Origin: Spirochaetota bacterium
GTDB taxonomy: Bacteria; Spirochaetota; UBA4802; UBA5550
Assembly (NCBI GenBank): GCA_016928865.1
Contig: JAFGJX010000070.1
Location: 1-64,000, forward strand
Reading direction: 5' to 3'
Length of the DNA: 64,000 nucleotides
Under the pieces are notes generated by a model. The model saw only the letters and a list, made by a program, of their open reading frames with translations, was not told the DNA's origin and made no database searches. The position numbers and the translations under genes were made by a program. How positions within the stretch are numbered: the stretch's first letter is position 1; each line of letters starts with the position of its first letter. This document shows, one piece after another, positions 54,674 to 63,972 of the stretch.

Positions 54674-55582
54674 TCATATTCGCACCCCCAGCATCGCATA
54701 ATAACGCAGGCTTTGAAAAAACTGATCGCGATAAAATATGATGTAATAATCAACCCCGATGTCAAGGCTGAGCGCGAATAGAAAATTCAACTCTATCGCG
54801 ACACCGGCCCTGGCGTATGGATCGAGCGTCAGTATTTGACCATCTATCGGCAACTTGAATTTCAGCTTCGTATATTCCTGCTTTGAATATGATACACCGC
54901 CACCAAATCTGAAATAGAAATTCAGGGGGATATTCAATTGTGTCTTGATAAACAGCGCCGGTCCTGCGAGGATATTTGTGAGTTTTGACCTGAAGTCAAT
55001 CGAGTTGTTGCCGGCATAATTGCAATAACTGCCTTCAAGCTCTATGCCCATGAAACGAAGAAAATTTTTCGGGGAGATGTACCTGGAGTTGCCGAAATGA
55101 AACCCTATTGAACCCATATAATTGAGGTGCGTCAGATCAAACGACGTGTTTTTGTACTGGGTGCTCCATGGCGGCAGCAGCATGTTGTATGATGCGCCCG
55201 CTCTTATCTTCAACCCGACCCCGGCCGCATAATCATTCGTGAAAAACCTGGATTTGACGGATTTGCGTATCTCGAAAACGTCCCACTCGGTCCAGAAGCT
55301 TATTTTTTGAAACTTGTTGATAGCGCCGATGCGTATCCTGTATTTTCCCGGGGGCAGAAGAAAATCGATAAAGCTGGTTTCAACCGTCCTGTCAACGAGC
55401 AGGGTATCAGCTTCATCCTTTATCTGCACGTTGAATTTGACAATCCCTTCAATTGTCGCCCATTTGATGCGCAACGATTTTTCTTTTTTATCATTCTCCT
55501 GCGCATGGGCAATAGTACCCGACCATGAGAACAATGCAAAGATAATAACTGCCGCATTAATTGTGCTACATATCTTCATCAT
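54674..55582 (-). CDS. Predicted outer-membrane beta protein
   Basis: A 302-residue exported protein with a signal peptide (VIIFALFSWSGTIAHAQ). Residues about 25-110 form a beta domain with a DVFEIRKS-type segment like those in the FecR neighbours. The rest has alternating strands (RAGASYNMLLPPW, FYFRFGGGVSYSKQEYTKLK, LDIGVDYYIIFYRD) and ends LGVRI, suggesting an eight-strand or similar barrel. It starts 2 bp after the FecR stop and completes a three-gene operon: cyclase, FecR protein, this protein. Confidence 0.7.
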   Translation of the reverse strand: MMKICSTINAAVIIFALFSWSGTIAHAQENDKKEKSLRIKWATIEGIVKFNVQIKDEADTLLVDRTVETSFIDFLLPPGKYRIRIGAINKFQKISFWTEWDVFEIRKSVKSRFFTNDYAAGVGLKIRAGASYNMLLPPWSTQYKNTSFDLTHLNYMGSIGFHFGNSRYISPKNFLRFMGIELEGSYCNYAGNNSIDFRSKLTNILAGPALFIKTQLNIPLNFYFRFGGGVSYSKQEYTKLKFKLPIDGQILTLDPYARAGVAIELNFLFALSLDIGVDYYIIFYRDQFFQSLRYYAMLGVRI

Positions 55583-55584
55583 GG

Positions 55585-57735
55585 CTACTCTGTGTGCATA
55601 ATGTTAGGGGTATTGAGGTTTATGTCCCCCTTAATATCAAGGTTAATGTTAAATCCCATTTTTATCTCTTCACTCGATCTTCTGACACGATTGGTTGCTG
55701 GATCGATATCGACCGCCTGAAGCGTCCAGAGAAATTTGCCGACATCAAGTTTTGACAGGTCGCTGAAAACATAATAATTATTCCTTGTCTCAAGATTGGC
55801 TATCGAGTACTGCATCAGGCCCTTGACCTGATAAATGCCAATGCGGTAATATTTCGCGCCTTTAACGGGCTTCCAGTAGAAATTGAGGGTCTCTTTCTTT
55901 AGCATCTCCACAGAAGAGCCCGCGAGTGGCGATATGGGCACGGGTTTTTCCAGTACATTCATTATCTCGAATGAATGAGTGGGGCTGGAGACAAGAACCT
56001 CCTTACGGTCATCAAGAAGGGCAACACGCCAAAAATAACGTCCTTCCCTGATATCCGGAATTTCAGCAGAAAGATCGGGAACTGATGTCTCTTTGAGTAT
56101 CTTGCCGAATGATTTTTCAGTTGAGAGCTGGAGACGGTATGTTCCCTCAAGTTCCGTTTTTGACCATGAAAAATCAACACGCGATAGCCTTTCGACATTT
56201 TTATTTATGATGACTTCCCTGTCCTGCGGCTCTATGAGGCTAATTGTTCCTGTCCTGACAACCTTGAATCGACGTATGCTTGAATAATCTGTCATTGAAC
56301 CGTCCTTCATAACGCCCCTCAGGCCCCAGTAGTAATCACCTTCGGCAAGTCTGCCATTGTAAGTAACATTGTTCATACCGACTTTATTGGTAAATATAAT
56401 GTTTTTCAGATCACTGTCTTTTGCAAGGAATATTTCTGTTTCCTTGACCAGGGGAGCGTTGATCCAGTTGAACGTGAGTCCTTTCTGCACGATTATCATT
56501 GGATGGACAGTTTTGGATTCAGGCGGGTATACCGGAACAGGAGGCTCAATCTTTTCGGTCCTTGTCACAATGAAGCTGAAAACAGAAGATTCGGCCGTGC
56601 CTGTTATCCGTTCGGCATCGTTCATGTTGGCTACTTTCCAGAAATATTTACCCTGTCCCAGGTTGTTTAAAGCAATTCTGTTGCCTTCTACGACGGTATT
56701 GACGAGGGGAGCGGACATATCTGCCGATGCGGAAACAAGGAGCTTGTAACGCGATATTGATTCATTTTTTGACCAGAGAAAGTCTATCATCGGGTTTTCA
56801 TCGCGGAAACGTATCTCATCTTTATTGGCTGGCGATATGAGCACAACCGGCCTGTTATTGAAGATTGTCACCCTGCGTATTTCGCTCGATTCAATCTTGC
56901 CCGTGTCTTTGTTAACGGCATTGACGCGCCAGAAGTAGACGCCGTCGGCAAGGGGTATTCTTTTCTTTGATCCCCTGACTTTATCTGCTATAATCGGTTC
57001 TGTTACAGCAGGATTGTTCGCGATCTCGAGAGAAGTATCGTATTTGCCATCCAGCGGTTCCCATGAAAAATCCACTGCGGTTTGCCTGCCCCCGGAATCC
57101 ACGTACGCGTCGCTCTCGGGAGAGATTAGCCTGATGGTAAGATCGAACAGGCGCACACTCTCCTTTTCCGCGATTATATTCTGGTTTTCGTTGATTAGCT
57201 TTTCTTCTTTTCCGGTATTGAGAACCGCGGTACCGCGGTTAACCGTCATCTGGAGGCGATCGCCCCAATCCTGGGAAATGCTCACGTCGCCGTTTTTCAG
57301 TGACACGCTGGAATCGCCAGATTCAATGATGACCTTTCTTGCGGTGTCAGACACCGAAGTGCTCTGCTTCGCGTTCATGGTGCCCTGGATAAACTTTATA
57401 TCTACTTCGTCCTCGGTAAGCGCAAGAAGGATCATGCTATTTTCGTTGAGGGTTATTTCCGTGCCGTCATCCAGGCGGATGGTGGTCTCCGATTGATCGG
57501 CGGTACGAACGGTGTCATAATTGTAGAGTACGGAATCCTTGTAGACTTCTCCCCAGACGACACGGCTGGAATACTTTCGCTCTGTTGTGTTTCTCGCCGC
57601 CGTTATCTTTCCGATTTTTTTCGTGTTGCCTGGACCGGAGGCAGCCGTTATATCGGCATAGAGAAGATACCCGAGACCGGCAATAAGGGACAGACCGAGT
57701 ATGATGATAAAAAAATCACTTTTCGATAATCTCAT
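55585..57735 (-). CDS. FecR-domain protein with Fn3-like repeats, paralogue 2
   Basis: A 716-residue paralogue of the protein at 5094-7244, identical in length. An N-terminal helix (about 8-28) leads to a FecR domain with RLDDGTEITLNENSMILLAL. The repeats close on GVYFWRV, GKYFWKV, GDYYWGL and GRYFWRV. The gene begins inside the last 20 bp of the cyclase gene, as in the first pair. The two proteins differ widely in loops, so the duplication is old. Confidence 0.87.
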   Translation of the reverse strand: MRLSKSDFFIIILGLSLIAGLGYLLYADITAASGPGNTKKIGKITAARNTTERKYSSRVVWGEVYKDSVLYNYDTVRTADQSETTIRLDDGTEITLNENSMILLALTEDEVDIKFIQGTMNAKQSTSVSDTARKVIIESGDSSVSLKNGDVSISQDWGDRLQMTVNRGTAVLNTGKEEKLINENQNIIAEKESVRLFDLTIRLISPESDAYVDSGGRQTAVDFSWEPLDGKYDTSLEIANNPAVTEPIIADKVRGSKKRIPLADGVYFWRVNAVNKDTGKIESSEIRRVTIFNNRPVVLISPANKDEIRFRDENPMIDFLWSKNESISRYKLLVSASADMSAPLVNTVVEGNRIALNNLGQGKYFWKVANMNDAERITGTAESSVFSFIVTRTEKIEPPVPVYPPESKTVHPMIIVQKGLTFNWINAPLVKETEIFLAKDSDLKNIIFTNKVGMNNVTYNGRLAEGDYYWGLRGVMKDGSMTDYSSIRRFKVVRTGTISLIEPQDREVIINKNVERLSRVDFSWSKTELEGTYRLQLSTEKSFGKILKETSVPDLSAEIPDIREGRYFWRVALLDDRKEVLVSSPTHSFEIMNVLEKPVPISPLAGSSVEMLKKETLNFYWKPVKGAKYYRIGIYQVKGLMQYSIANLETRNNYYVFSDLSKLDVGKFLWTLQAVDIDPATNRVRRSSEEIKMGFNINLDIKGDINLNTPNIMHTE

Positions 57736-60316
57736 ACTTTTCTTCGCCGCGATTAATCATTTCGTCAAGCGCCTCTTCAGATATATCCTTAACTTCGATC
57801 CCGATGAGGGCCTGGAGTTCAGGCAGGGTTTTCGGCCGTGAAGGGTCGTCCATGCGGCCGAGCACCGCGTATATCTGCTGCGGTTCAATCTTTCCCTTAA
57901 CGCGGATCTGTTTCATCTTCTCAACTGCAAAAATATTTCTTATCAGTTTATATGTGTCTTCGCTTATGAGGATATCGGTCCCGAACGGCTTGTTGAGGGC
58001 TTCAATGCGCGAAGCGAGATTGACCGGGTCGCCTATCACGGTATACTCCATGCGGTCTTCAGATCCGATCTGCCCGGCCAGGACCTCGCCAGTGTTGATG
58101 CCACAGCCGATACGAATATACGGCTTTCGCGGACCGCCCCGTTCGCGGTTGAATTCTATCAGTTCCTTCCGCATCATGAGAGCGCCATTGATCGCGTTTT
58201 CCGTGTCGTTGCCCTTTGATATCGGCGTTCCCCATACCGCCATTATCGCGTCACCGATGAACTTGTCTACCACGCCTCCGGATTTTTCAACGCACGCGAC
58301 CATTTTTGTCATATACGCATTCAGGAACTCGACAACCTCCTCCGGCTCGAGTTTTTCCGATATCGCGGTAAAGGCTCGTATATCGGAAAAGAGAATGGTA
58401 ACGGTCTTCCGCTCGCCGCCGAGACGAAGCTCGCCGTGCAGCGCTGCTTCAGCAATCTCCTTGTTGACAAATTTACCAAATGCGGACTTGATCTTTTCCC
58501 TTTCTTCAAGACCCTTTCCCATCTCAATAAAGGTGCTGGTAAGCTCGCCGATCTCGTCTTTCGAGGTGGGCGCTATATCAACCCTGTACTGGCCCTCGAT
58601 GATTTTCTTGGTCGCGCCGACAAGGCGGATTATCGGATTGGTTATAGTCTTTCCAAAAAAGAATATAATCATTATCGCCGCGATCAGGATCATGGCGGTT
58701 ATAAGGATGTTCCGAAACTGAATATCGTAAACGGCCTGGAATGCCTTGCTTTCCTCTGCTGCGGCGATTATTCCAAACCCGCCGGTATCGATTTTTTTGA
58801 AAGAGCCGAGGTAATAGATGCCGCTTTCATCGCGATACCGCGTCTGTCCGTTGTCTGCTTTACTCTTCATCATCATGGCACAGATGGGAACCGAGGCCAT
58901 ATTCGTTGATGACTTGACAAGATTCTTATCCGGGTGGGCGATCACATCACCCTTGTAGTTCACCATGTATATAGTAGTAATTCCTTTAACGGTAAAGGTT
59001 TTAAGAATATTATCAAGCCGCACGTAGCTGACCATGACTGAATTGACTGTTCCGTCCAGACCCTTTTCATGGGGATATGAAATTACAAAGACCGGGCTGT
59101 TGAGAAGCTGAGACGCATTGTTTATTGCCGTCACGCCGGAAAATGACTGATCGTATATTTCCCGATATGACTCATGAGAGGCGGCGAGGTCATTGCGGGA
59201 CACGATGTACTTGTTCATCAGAGGCGCATTGTAAAAGGTCCGTATGAATTGCGATTGCCCGGTTTTCCGGTCTTTGACCAGTATGCCGGAGAAAAACAAT
59301 TCCTGACTGCCGCTTGTAATCAGGTTCTCATATCCGGTGAGGCTTTGATCCTTCTCTTTGAGCATGACAGAGCCGATGAGCTGGTATTTCTCAATCTCGG
59401 ATTTTATCTTCAGAGCGATGACTTCGGATATCTGCAAATTGCTTTCCTGGATCCGCACCAGGTTGTCATTCTTAAAAAAATAGCTGGCAAGGAAAATCAT
59501 TCCCGTCAGAGAAGCCATAATAATTATCGATATGATCGATATTAATTTAAACCGGATGGACCGGTAGAAGGGGCCCTTGCCGATAACCGGAATAACGTTC
59601 TTATATTCCCCTTTATCGGATTTTTGCGCGGCAGCTTCGGCAGTGTCAACGCGTGATTTTTTCTCTGAATCAATATGTTTGCGTTCGTTCTGTTTCGCTT
59701 TCAGTGCGGGAAGCGGTGTAACAGAAATATCAGTCGCTATTGCGGCGCCTGATCCGCCAGGGACGGCTTTTTCATATACGGAGGGATTAGCTATTTTTAT
59801 AGCGTTACGTATCTGCGCGTTTTTGGCGACAGGGAGGGTGTGGCGCGCAGCAAAACGCTCCAGCACCTGCAGGTACAGGTTCATTTCCGAAGAATCCCTC
59901 TTTATATTCCGTACTGATGCAACGGCTTCAGGAACGGATTTGCCTTTATAAATATGATAGCATGCCAAAAACGGGAGAGTAAACTTAGTACGGTATGATA
60001 TAAGAAGGCATGCGCCGCTGTTAAGGGCGTTGTCAAAGTCAACAATGGCGCCTTTCAATATGTCAATATGCTGTAGATCATCAGGATTAAAATACAGGCT
60101 GAGGACCCTGATCCCGGCCCTGCTGAAATTATTAATAATTGATAGATATGCCTGTGAATCAACCGGCTCAGAAGAAATTATGATCGTTGTTTTAATTTTG
60201 TTTTGTTTGAAGAGTTTTATCTTTTCTTTAGAAAAGTAATCGAATAATTGTTTCTGTGAGATGTTGTCAGACAGAAATTCTATGAAGATCTTGTTATTAG
60301 TCATGTTCTTTTTCAT
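57716..60316 (-). CDS. Membrane class III nucleotide cyclase, paralogue 2
   Basis: An 866-residue paralogue of the cyclase at 2210-5113. The N-terminal cytoplasmic domain (about 10-165) has LLISYRTKFTLPFLACYHIY in place of LVLSYGRSLAPMVVACYHVY. The low-complexity linker is about 100 residues shorter. Then follow a transmembrane helix (about 256-278), Cache-like sensor, second helix, HAMP and cyclase with FSDIRAFTAI (Asp about 644) and GDAIMAVWGTP. Catalytic residues look intact. An ATG at 60304 is an alternative start. The C-terminal tail (EEKYEIIEK) overlaps the FecR start by 20 bp. Confidence 0.9.
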   Translation of the reverse strand: MKKNMTNNKIFIEFLSDNISQKQLFDYFSKEKIKLFKQNKIKTTIIISSEPVDSQAYLSIINNFSRAGIRVLSLYFNPDDLQHIDILKGAIVDFDNALNSGACLLISYRTKFTLPFLACYHIYKGKSVPEAVASVRNIKRDSSEMNLYLQVLERFAARHTLPVAKNAQIRNAIKIANPSVYEKAVPGGSGAAIATDISVTPLPALKAKQNERKHIDSEKKSRVDTAEAAAQKSDKGEYKNVIPVIGKGPFYRSIRFKLISIISIIIMASLTGMIFLASYFFKNDNLVRIQESNLQISEVIALKIKSEIEKYQLIGSVMLKEKDQSLTGYENLITSGSQELFFSGILVKDRKTGQSQFIRTFYNAPLMNKYIVSRNDLAASHESYREIYDQSFSGVTAINNASQLLNSPVFVISYPHEKGLDGTVNSVMVSYVRLDNILKTFTVKGITTIYMVNYKGDVIAHPDKNLVKSSTNMASVPICAMMMKSKADNGQTRYRDESGIYYLGSFKKIDTGGFGIIAAAEESKAFQAVYDIQFRNILITAMILIAAIMIIFFFGKTITNPIIRLVGATKKIIEGQYRVDIAPTSKDEIGELTSTFIEMGKGLEEREKIKSAFGKFVNKEIAEAALHGELRLGGERKTVTILFSDIRAFTAISEKLEPEEVVEFLNAYMTKMVACVEKSGGVVDKFIGDAIMAVWGTPISKGNDTENAINGALMMRKELIEFNRERGGPRKPYIRIGCGINTGEVLAGQIGSEDRMEYTVIGDPVNLASRIEALNKPFGTDILISEDTYKLIRNIFAVEKMKQIRVKGKIEPQQIYAVLGRMDDPSRPKTLPELQALIGIEVKDISEEALDEMINRGEEKYEIIEK

Positions 60317-60757
60317 TCCAATAATTAAAATACTAATTTTAGCTGAATTTAAAGCACTTTTTATGAATAATAAAGTAAAAAATTAAAATTAATAAATATT
60401 TATTAAATAATGAATAGTAAAAAATACTGGGTTATTGTGTATTATATTAAATACAATATTGTTATGTCTTCTTATAATATAATCGGCATATCACATATAT
60501 TCCTTTTACAATATTGGCAGTTATAAATATTAATTTGAATATATAGGCGCCCAGGGAAATCGGCGAGGGATGACTCGCTAAAAGATTATGAGCGAGGTGG
60601 CCAGGAGAATAGACTGGTAATAGTATTGACACCAGCTCGAGTAATATGCTATATATCTGTGGCAAAGTACAGTCTTGAGCTGTTGCGTTAACCCAGAGGT
60701 TGTCAGGATCGTATTCGATATTAGAAAATCAGTTGCTCGTGCAAAACATGATCTGCC
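60317..60757. other. 441-bp AT-rich divergent intergenic region
   Basis: No gene is seen. The left 230 bp are very AT-rich and should hold the cyclase paralogue's promoter, though no single match stands out. At 60563-60596, CTCGC (60574-60578) can pair with GCGAG upstream (60563-60567) or downstream (60592-60596), giving two mutually exclusive small hairpins. Confidence 0.6.
60626..60655 (+). promoter_or_regulatory. Sigma-70-like promoter of the ATPase gene
   Basis: TTGACA (60626-60631) and TATATA (60650-60655) lie 18 bp apart, about 100 bp before the ATG at 60758. Confidence 0.5.
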
Positions 60758-61408
60758 ATGACATTGGATGAAGCGATAAATCAGAAAAAAAAGATACGGA
60801 TCCTTGCCTATTCTGTCAGCGATTATGTCGAACATCGCATGAAGGAGGTTCTTGCTCTTATATTCAACAAGTATAACAGGCCAGACCTGGTGCCTCCGGT
60901 ATACACCTGCCTCAAGGAGCTTCTTATAAATGCCGTCAAGGCAAATTTTAAAAATATTTATTTTGAGGGATACACCCCGAAAAATGATTCTGAAAGCATC
61001 ATCGATTACGAGCTTGCACTGAAATTATTCAAGCTTGAACTGAGCAGGGAAAATGCGCAGCATCTTGAACGACTTGCACGAAAGCTGGACATGAGGGCGG
61101 AAGTGGTCATACAGCACGGGGACCAGTGTCTTCACATCAGCGTCACAAATCCTGTCGGCATGACGGAGCGAGAAAAAAACAACGTGGATTACAAGCTTGC
61201 ATGTGCGAGCAGATATAACGATATTTCGGAATATTTCGCTGAAAACGAAGAAGATGTAAATACAGATGTTGATGAGGGCGCCGGACTGGGAATAATACTG
61301 ATATCCATGATGCTGAAAAACATGGGCGCTACGGCCCAGGATTTCGTGATAACTTCCGAGAATAAAAGGACAACTGCAACGCTCAAGGTTCCTATCATGC
61401 CCCGGTAA
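60758..61408 (+). CDS. HATPase-like protein
   Basis: A 216-residue cytoplasmic protein with GHKL-ATPase features: N-box-like CLKELLINAVKANFKN (about 49-64) and G-box EGAGLGIILISMMLKNMGA (about 172-190). The region between is longer than in RsbW-type kinases and contains a helical insert (about 75-110). There is no histidine phosphoacceptor or sensor, so it resembles an anti-sigma-factor kinase or a stand-alone signalling ATPase. No clear ribosome site precedes the ATG. Confidence 0.7.
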   Translation: MTLDEAINQKKKIRILAYSVSDYVEHRMKEVLALIFNKYNRPDLVPPVYTCLKELLINAVKANFKNIYFEGYTPKNDSESIIDYELALKLFKLELSRENAQHLERLARKLDMRAEVVIQHGDQCLHISVTNPVGMTEREKNNVDYKLACASRYNDISEYFAENEEDVNTDVDEGAGLGIILISMMLKNMGATAQDFVITSENKRTTATLKVPIMPR

Positions 61409-61509
61409 TGGCAGGAGTGATTAAATATCGTTTTTTTTAAAAAAATTCTTGTCATTTTTGTTCTTGTATTAATTTATATTGTCATTCTAACTTTACAAGA
61501 AGGTCGTGC

Positions 61510-62061
61510 ATGGTACCAAACAAATTATTTTTGACCAAGGGCGTCGGAGTACATAAAAATAAGCTTTCTTCTTTTGAGCTTGCATTGAGAAATGCCGGCA
61601 TTGAAAAATGCAATCTCGTGTATGTATCAAGCATTCTTCCTCCTAAATGTAAAATTGTATCAAAACAGGAAGGGACTAAAATGCTTCGTCCGGGTCAGAT
61701 CACGTACTGCGTCATGGCCCGCAATGAAACCAACGAACCGAATCGCCTCATTTCTGCGGCAATAGGCATAGCCATGCCGCGCGACCAGGAAAATTACGGA
61801 TACCTTTCAGAGCATCATTCATTCGGAGAGGTTGCGAAATTATCGGGTGATTTCGCAGAGGACCTTGCAGCAACCATGCTCGCATCGACACTGGGTATTC
61901 CCTTCGACTCCGACCAGGCATGGGACGAGCGGAAGCAGGTTTATCGCGCGAGCGGTCATATATTTAAAACCAGGAATATTTGCCAGTCTGCGGAGGGAAA
62001 CAAAAACGGTCTGTGGACTACAGTGATTGCCGCAGCGGTGCTGCTGATTGAAGAATGTTAG
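61510..62061 (+). CDS. Pyruvoyl-dependent arginine decarboxylase
   Basis: A 183-residue proenzyme that makes agmatine, the first step of one polyamine route. The self-cleavage site is [12 protein letters not shown]: cleavage between the two Ser gives a beta chain and an alpha chain whose new N-terminal Ser becomes the pyruvoyl group. [16 protein letters not shown] and the later [15 protein letters not shown] and [10 protein letters not shown] match the family. GAAGG precedes the ATG. No agmatinase or spermidine synthase gene is adjacent. Confidence 0.93.
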   Translation: MVPNKLFLTKGVGVHKNKLSSFELALRNAGIEKCNLVYVSSILPPKCKIVSKQEGTKMLRPGQITYCVMARNETNEPNRLISAAIGIAMPRDQENYGYLSEHHSFGEVAKLSGDFAEDLAATMLASTLGIPFDSDQAWDERKQVYRASGHIFKTRNICQSAEGNKNGLWTTVIAAAVLLIEEC

Positions 62062-62107
62062 CGTCTTCAGCTTCTTGATGAATGAATAAGAGTATTCAGC
62101 CTGTAAA

Positions 62108-63136
62108 TCAGAACATAGAACCGACCGCATTTTTACCTTTGTCTTTTATGTAAAACATGGCGCGATCTGCGGCAGAGAGGAGGCGCGTAATGTTGGTCGC
62201 GTCTTCCGGATATGCGGCCACACCAAAACTCGCACTCAGGTTTGCATAAATACCTTTGTTGGAAAGGTATTTTGTTTTACTCATCAGAGAGCGTATCTCT
62301 TCAGCCTTTAGTATGCCCTGATTCTTATTGCATCCTGGAAGGACGATAACGAATTCATCGCCGCCATAACTGACACCGAACGCCTTCCCTGAAAGTGAAT
62401 CCCGTATTGTTGTCGCGACTTCCTGAATGGCCTGACTGCCGTTCAGGTGACCATATGTATCCACGATTTTCTTGAAATTGTCAAGATCCATAAAGACGAG
62501 AGCAAAAGGCGAACCCGAAATCTTGCCTGTCTCAAACAGCTCCGCAAGGGCATGATAGAGATATCGTGTATTGAAAAGGCCGGTGAGGTCATCTTTATTG
62601 GCCAGGGACTGTATATGCTGATAGCGGCGGGTGTTTTCAACAGCGATTGCCGCATAATCCGCGAAGAACATGAAGAGAGAGAGTGTCTTTTTGCTTGTCC
62701 TGCTGGGATTGATAGCCTCGATGACTCCTAGTGTCTGGTTCCCAAAAACCAGGGGGACGCATATGAGCGATCTTGTAATCTTTCCTGAAATCAGGTCAAT
62801 CTGGTCATTGAAGTATTGGCAGTCTCTGACGTCTTCAACCACCATCGGCTCCTGAATGGCGGCAACCCGCCCGGCTATACCCTGTCCGGATTTTATTCTG
62901 ATGTCCTTTATCTCTTCAATATTGAGATCAACGCTCAATTTGAAGCGGAGTTCCCTGGCGTCCGGGTCATACAGAAGCAATGACCAGGTCTCAGCCTGGA
63001 TGATTTCCGACAGCTTTCTAAGGATTGTGCCGTAGAGCCTGTTGGGATCAAGCTCCGAGGTCAGAGCTTTTCCCAGGTCCATTAGCGACCTCAGTTCGCG
63101 GCGTGACAGATGCATTTCGCCATACATTCTTGCCAT
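62108..63136 (-). CDS. GAF-domain diguanylate cyclase
   Basis: A 342-residue cytoplasmic protein. An N-terminal coiled helix and a GAF domain (about 25-165) precede a GGDEF domain (about 180-342) with the intact active-site motif SYGGDEFVIVLPG. It should make cyclic di-GMP in response to a small ligand or redox state sensed by GAF. No RxxD inhibitory site is obvious upstream of the motif. It converges with the arginine decarboxylase with 46 bp between stops. Confidence 0.92.
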   Translation of the reverse strand: MARMYGEMHLSRRELRSLMDLGKALTSELDPNRLYGTILRKLSEIIQAETWSLLLYDPDARELRFKLSVDLNIEEIKDIRIKSGQGIAGRVAAIQEPMVVEDVRDCQYFNDQIDLISGKITRSLICVPLVFGNQTLGVIEAINPSRTSKKTLSLFMFFADYAAIAVENTRRYQHIQSLANKDDLTGLFNTRYLYHALAELFETGKISGSPFALVFMDLDNFKKIVDTYGHLNGSQAIQEVATTIRDSLSGKAFGVSYGGDEFVIVLPGCNKNQGILKAEEIRSLMSKTKYLSNKGIYANLSASFGVAAYPEDATNITRLLSAADRAMFYIKDKGKNAVGSMF

Positions 63137-63252
63137 CTCACATTTATGATTAAAATTCTCGTTTAGTTCAGAAATACACGAAAAATTTTACAAGAATTAT
63201 TTTTTAATTGCGGGTTAAAATGCTAAAAGATTCGATCTTTTTTAACATGGGC

Positions 63253-63957
63253 CTACCTGGGGTCACGGAGGCGGATGCAAGGCAGGGCCAGAAAGCCCAG
63301 CATGCACCCGAAAAGGAACCCGAGTCCATGGGCAAGATAGCTTACCTGCGCCTCAAAGGTGGTCGGTATCAGCATGATCAATGAAAAGCCGATAGCCCTG
63401 AATATACGAACAGGGATGGAGTGGTCTGTATCATGACGTATGTAAAAGACAAGCCATAATCCCACCATCCCGTATGCCATACCTGACGCGCCGACCAGCC
63501 GTATGTCAGGGCTGTAGAGCAACACTGTCAGGATGTTGGTCACAATGCCTATACCGAAGGAGAGGCCGGGGAAGGCGAGCATGCCGAAATAGGATTTCAA
63601 CATCCATCCAAAAACAAGAAAAATCAGCGCGTTGGATATGAGGTGATGCAGGTCGGCATGGGTCAGAAGAGCGGTTACAACCCTCCAGTATTCATGACGA
63701 TGGAAAAAGGCTTCGCCGCTGAGCCAGAGATAGTCGCCTTCCGGATATTTCATATAAGCAACAGTTGCCAGGTAAAAAATAAAAAAAGCGATTAGTGCCG
63801 GAATGGCATGGTGAAACGATGGAAATTTAGCGAGCGGGCCCGGCGGACGCCTAGGCTCATCTCGGAAGTCCTCCGGATCCGGTTCTTGCACGTGTTCAGG
63901 ATCATCCATTCGGTCTTCGTAAAAGCGATTATCTTGATCTTCTCCGCCTTGCTTCAT
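63253..63957 (-). CDS. Rhomboid family intramembrane serine protease 2
   Basis: A 234-residue membrane protein. An acidic, Pro-rich cytoplasmic N-terminus (about 1-45) is followed by six hydrophobic helices. HADLHHLISNALIFLVFG is the conserved HxxxN loop, the nucleophile is in VGASGMAYGMVG and the catalytic His in YLAHGLGFLFG. GGGAAAGAG lies upstream of the ATG. Together with the protein at 33526 the window holds two dissimilar rhomboids. Confidence 0.88.
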   Translation of the reverse strand: MKQGGEDQDNRFYEDRMDDPEHVQEPDPEDFRDEPRRPPGPLAKFPSFHHAIPALIAFFIFYLATVAYMKYPEGDYLWLSGEAFFHRHEYWRVVTALLTHADLHHLISNALIFLVFGWMLKSYFGMLAFPGLSFGIGIVTNILTVLLYSPDIRLVGASGMAYGMVGLWLVFYIRHDTDHSIPVRIFRAIGFSLIMLIPTTFEAQVSYLAHGLGFLFGCMLGFLALPCIRLRDPR

Positions 63958-63972
63958 ATTGCTCTTTCCCGC

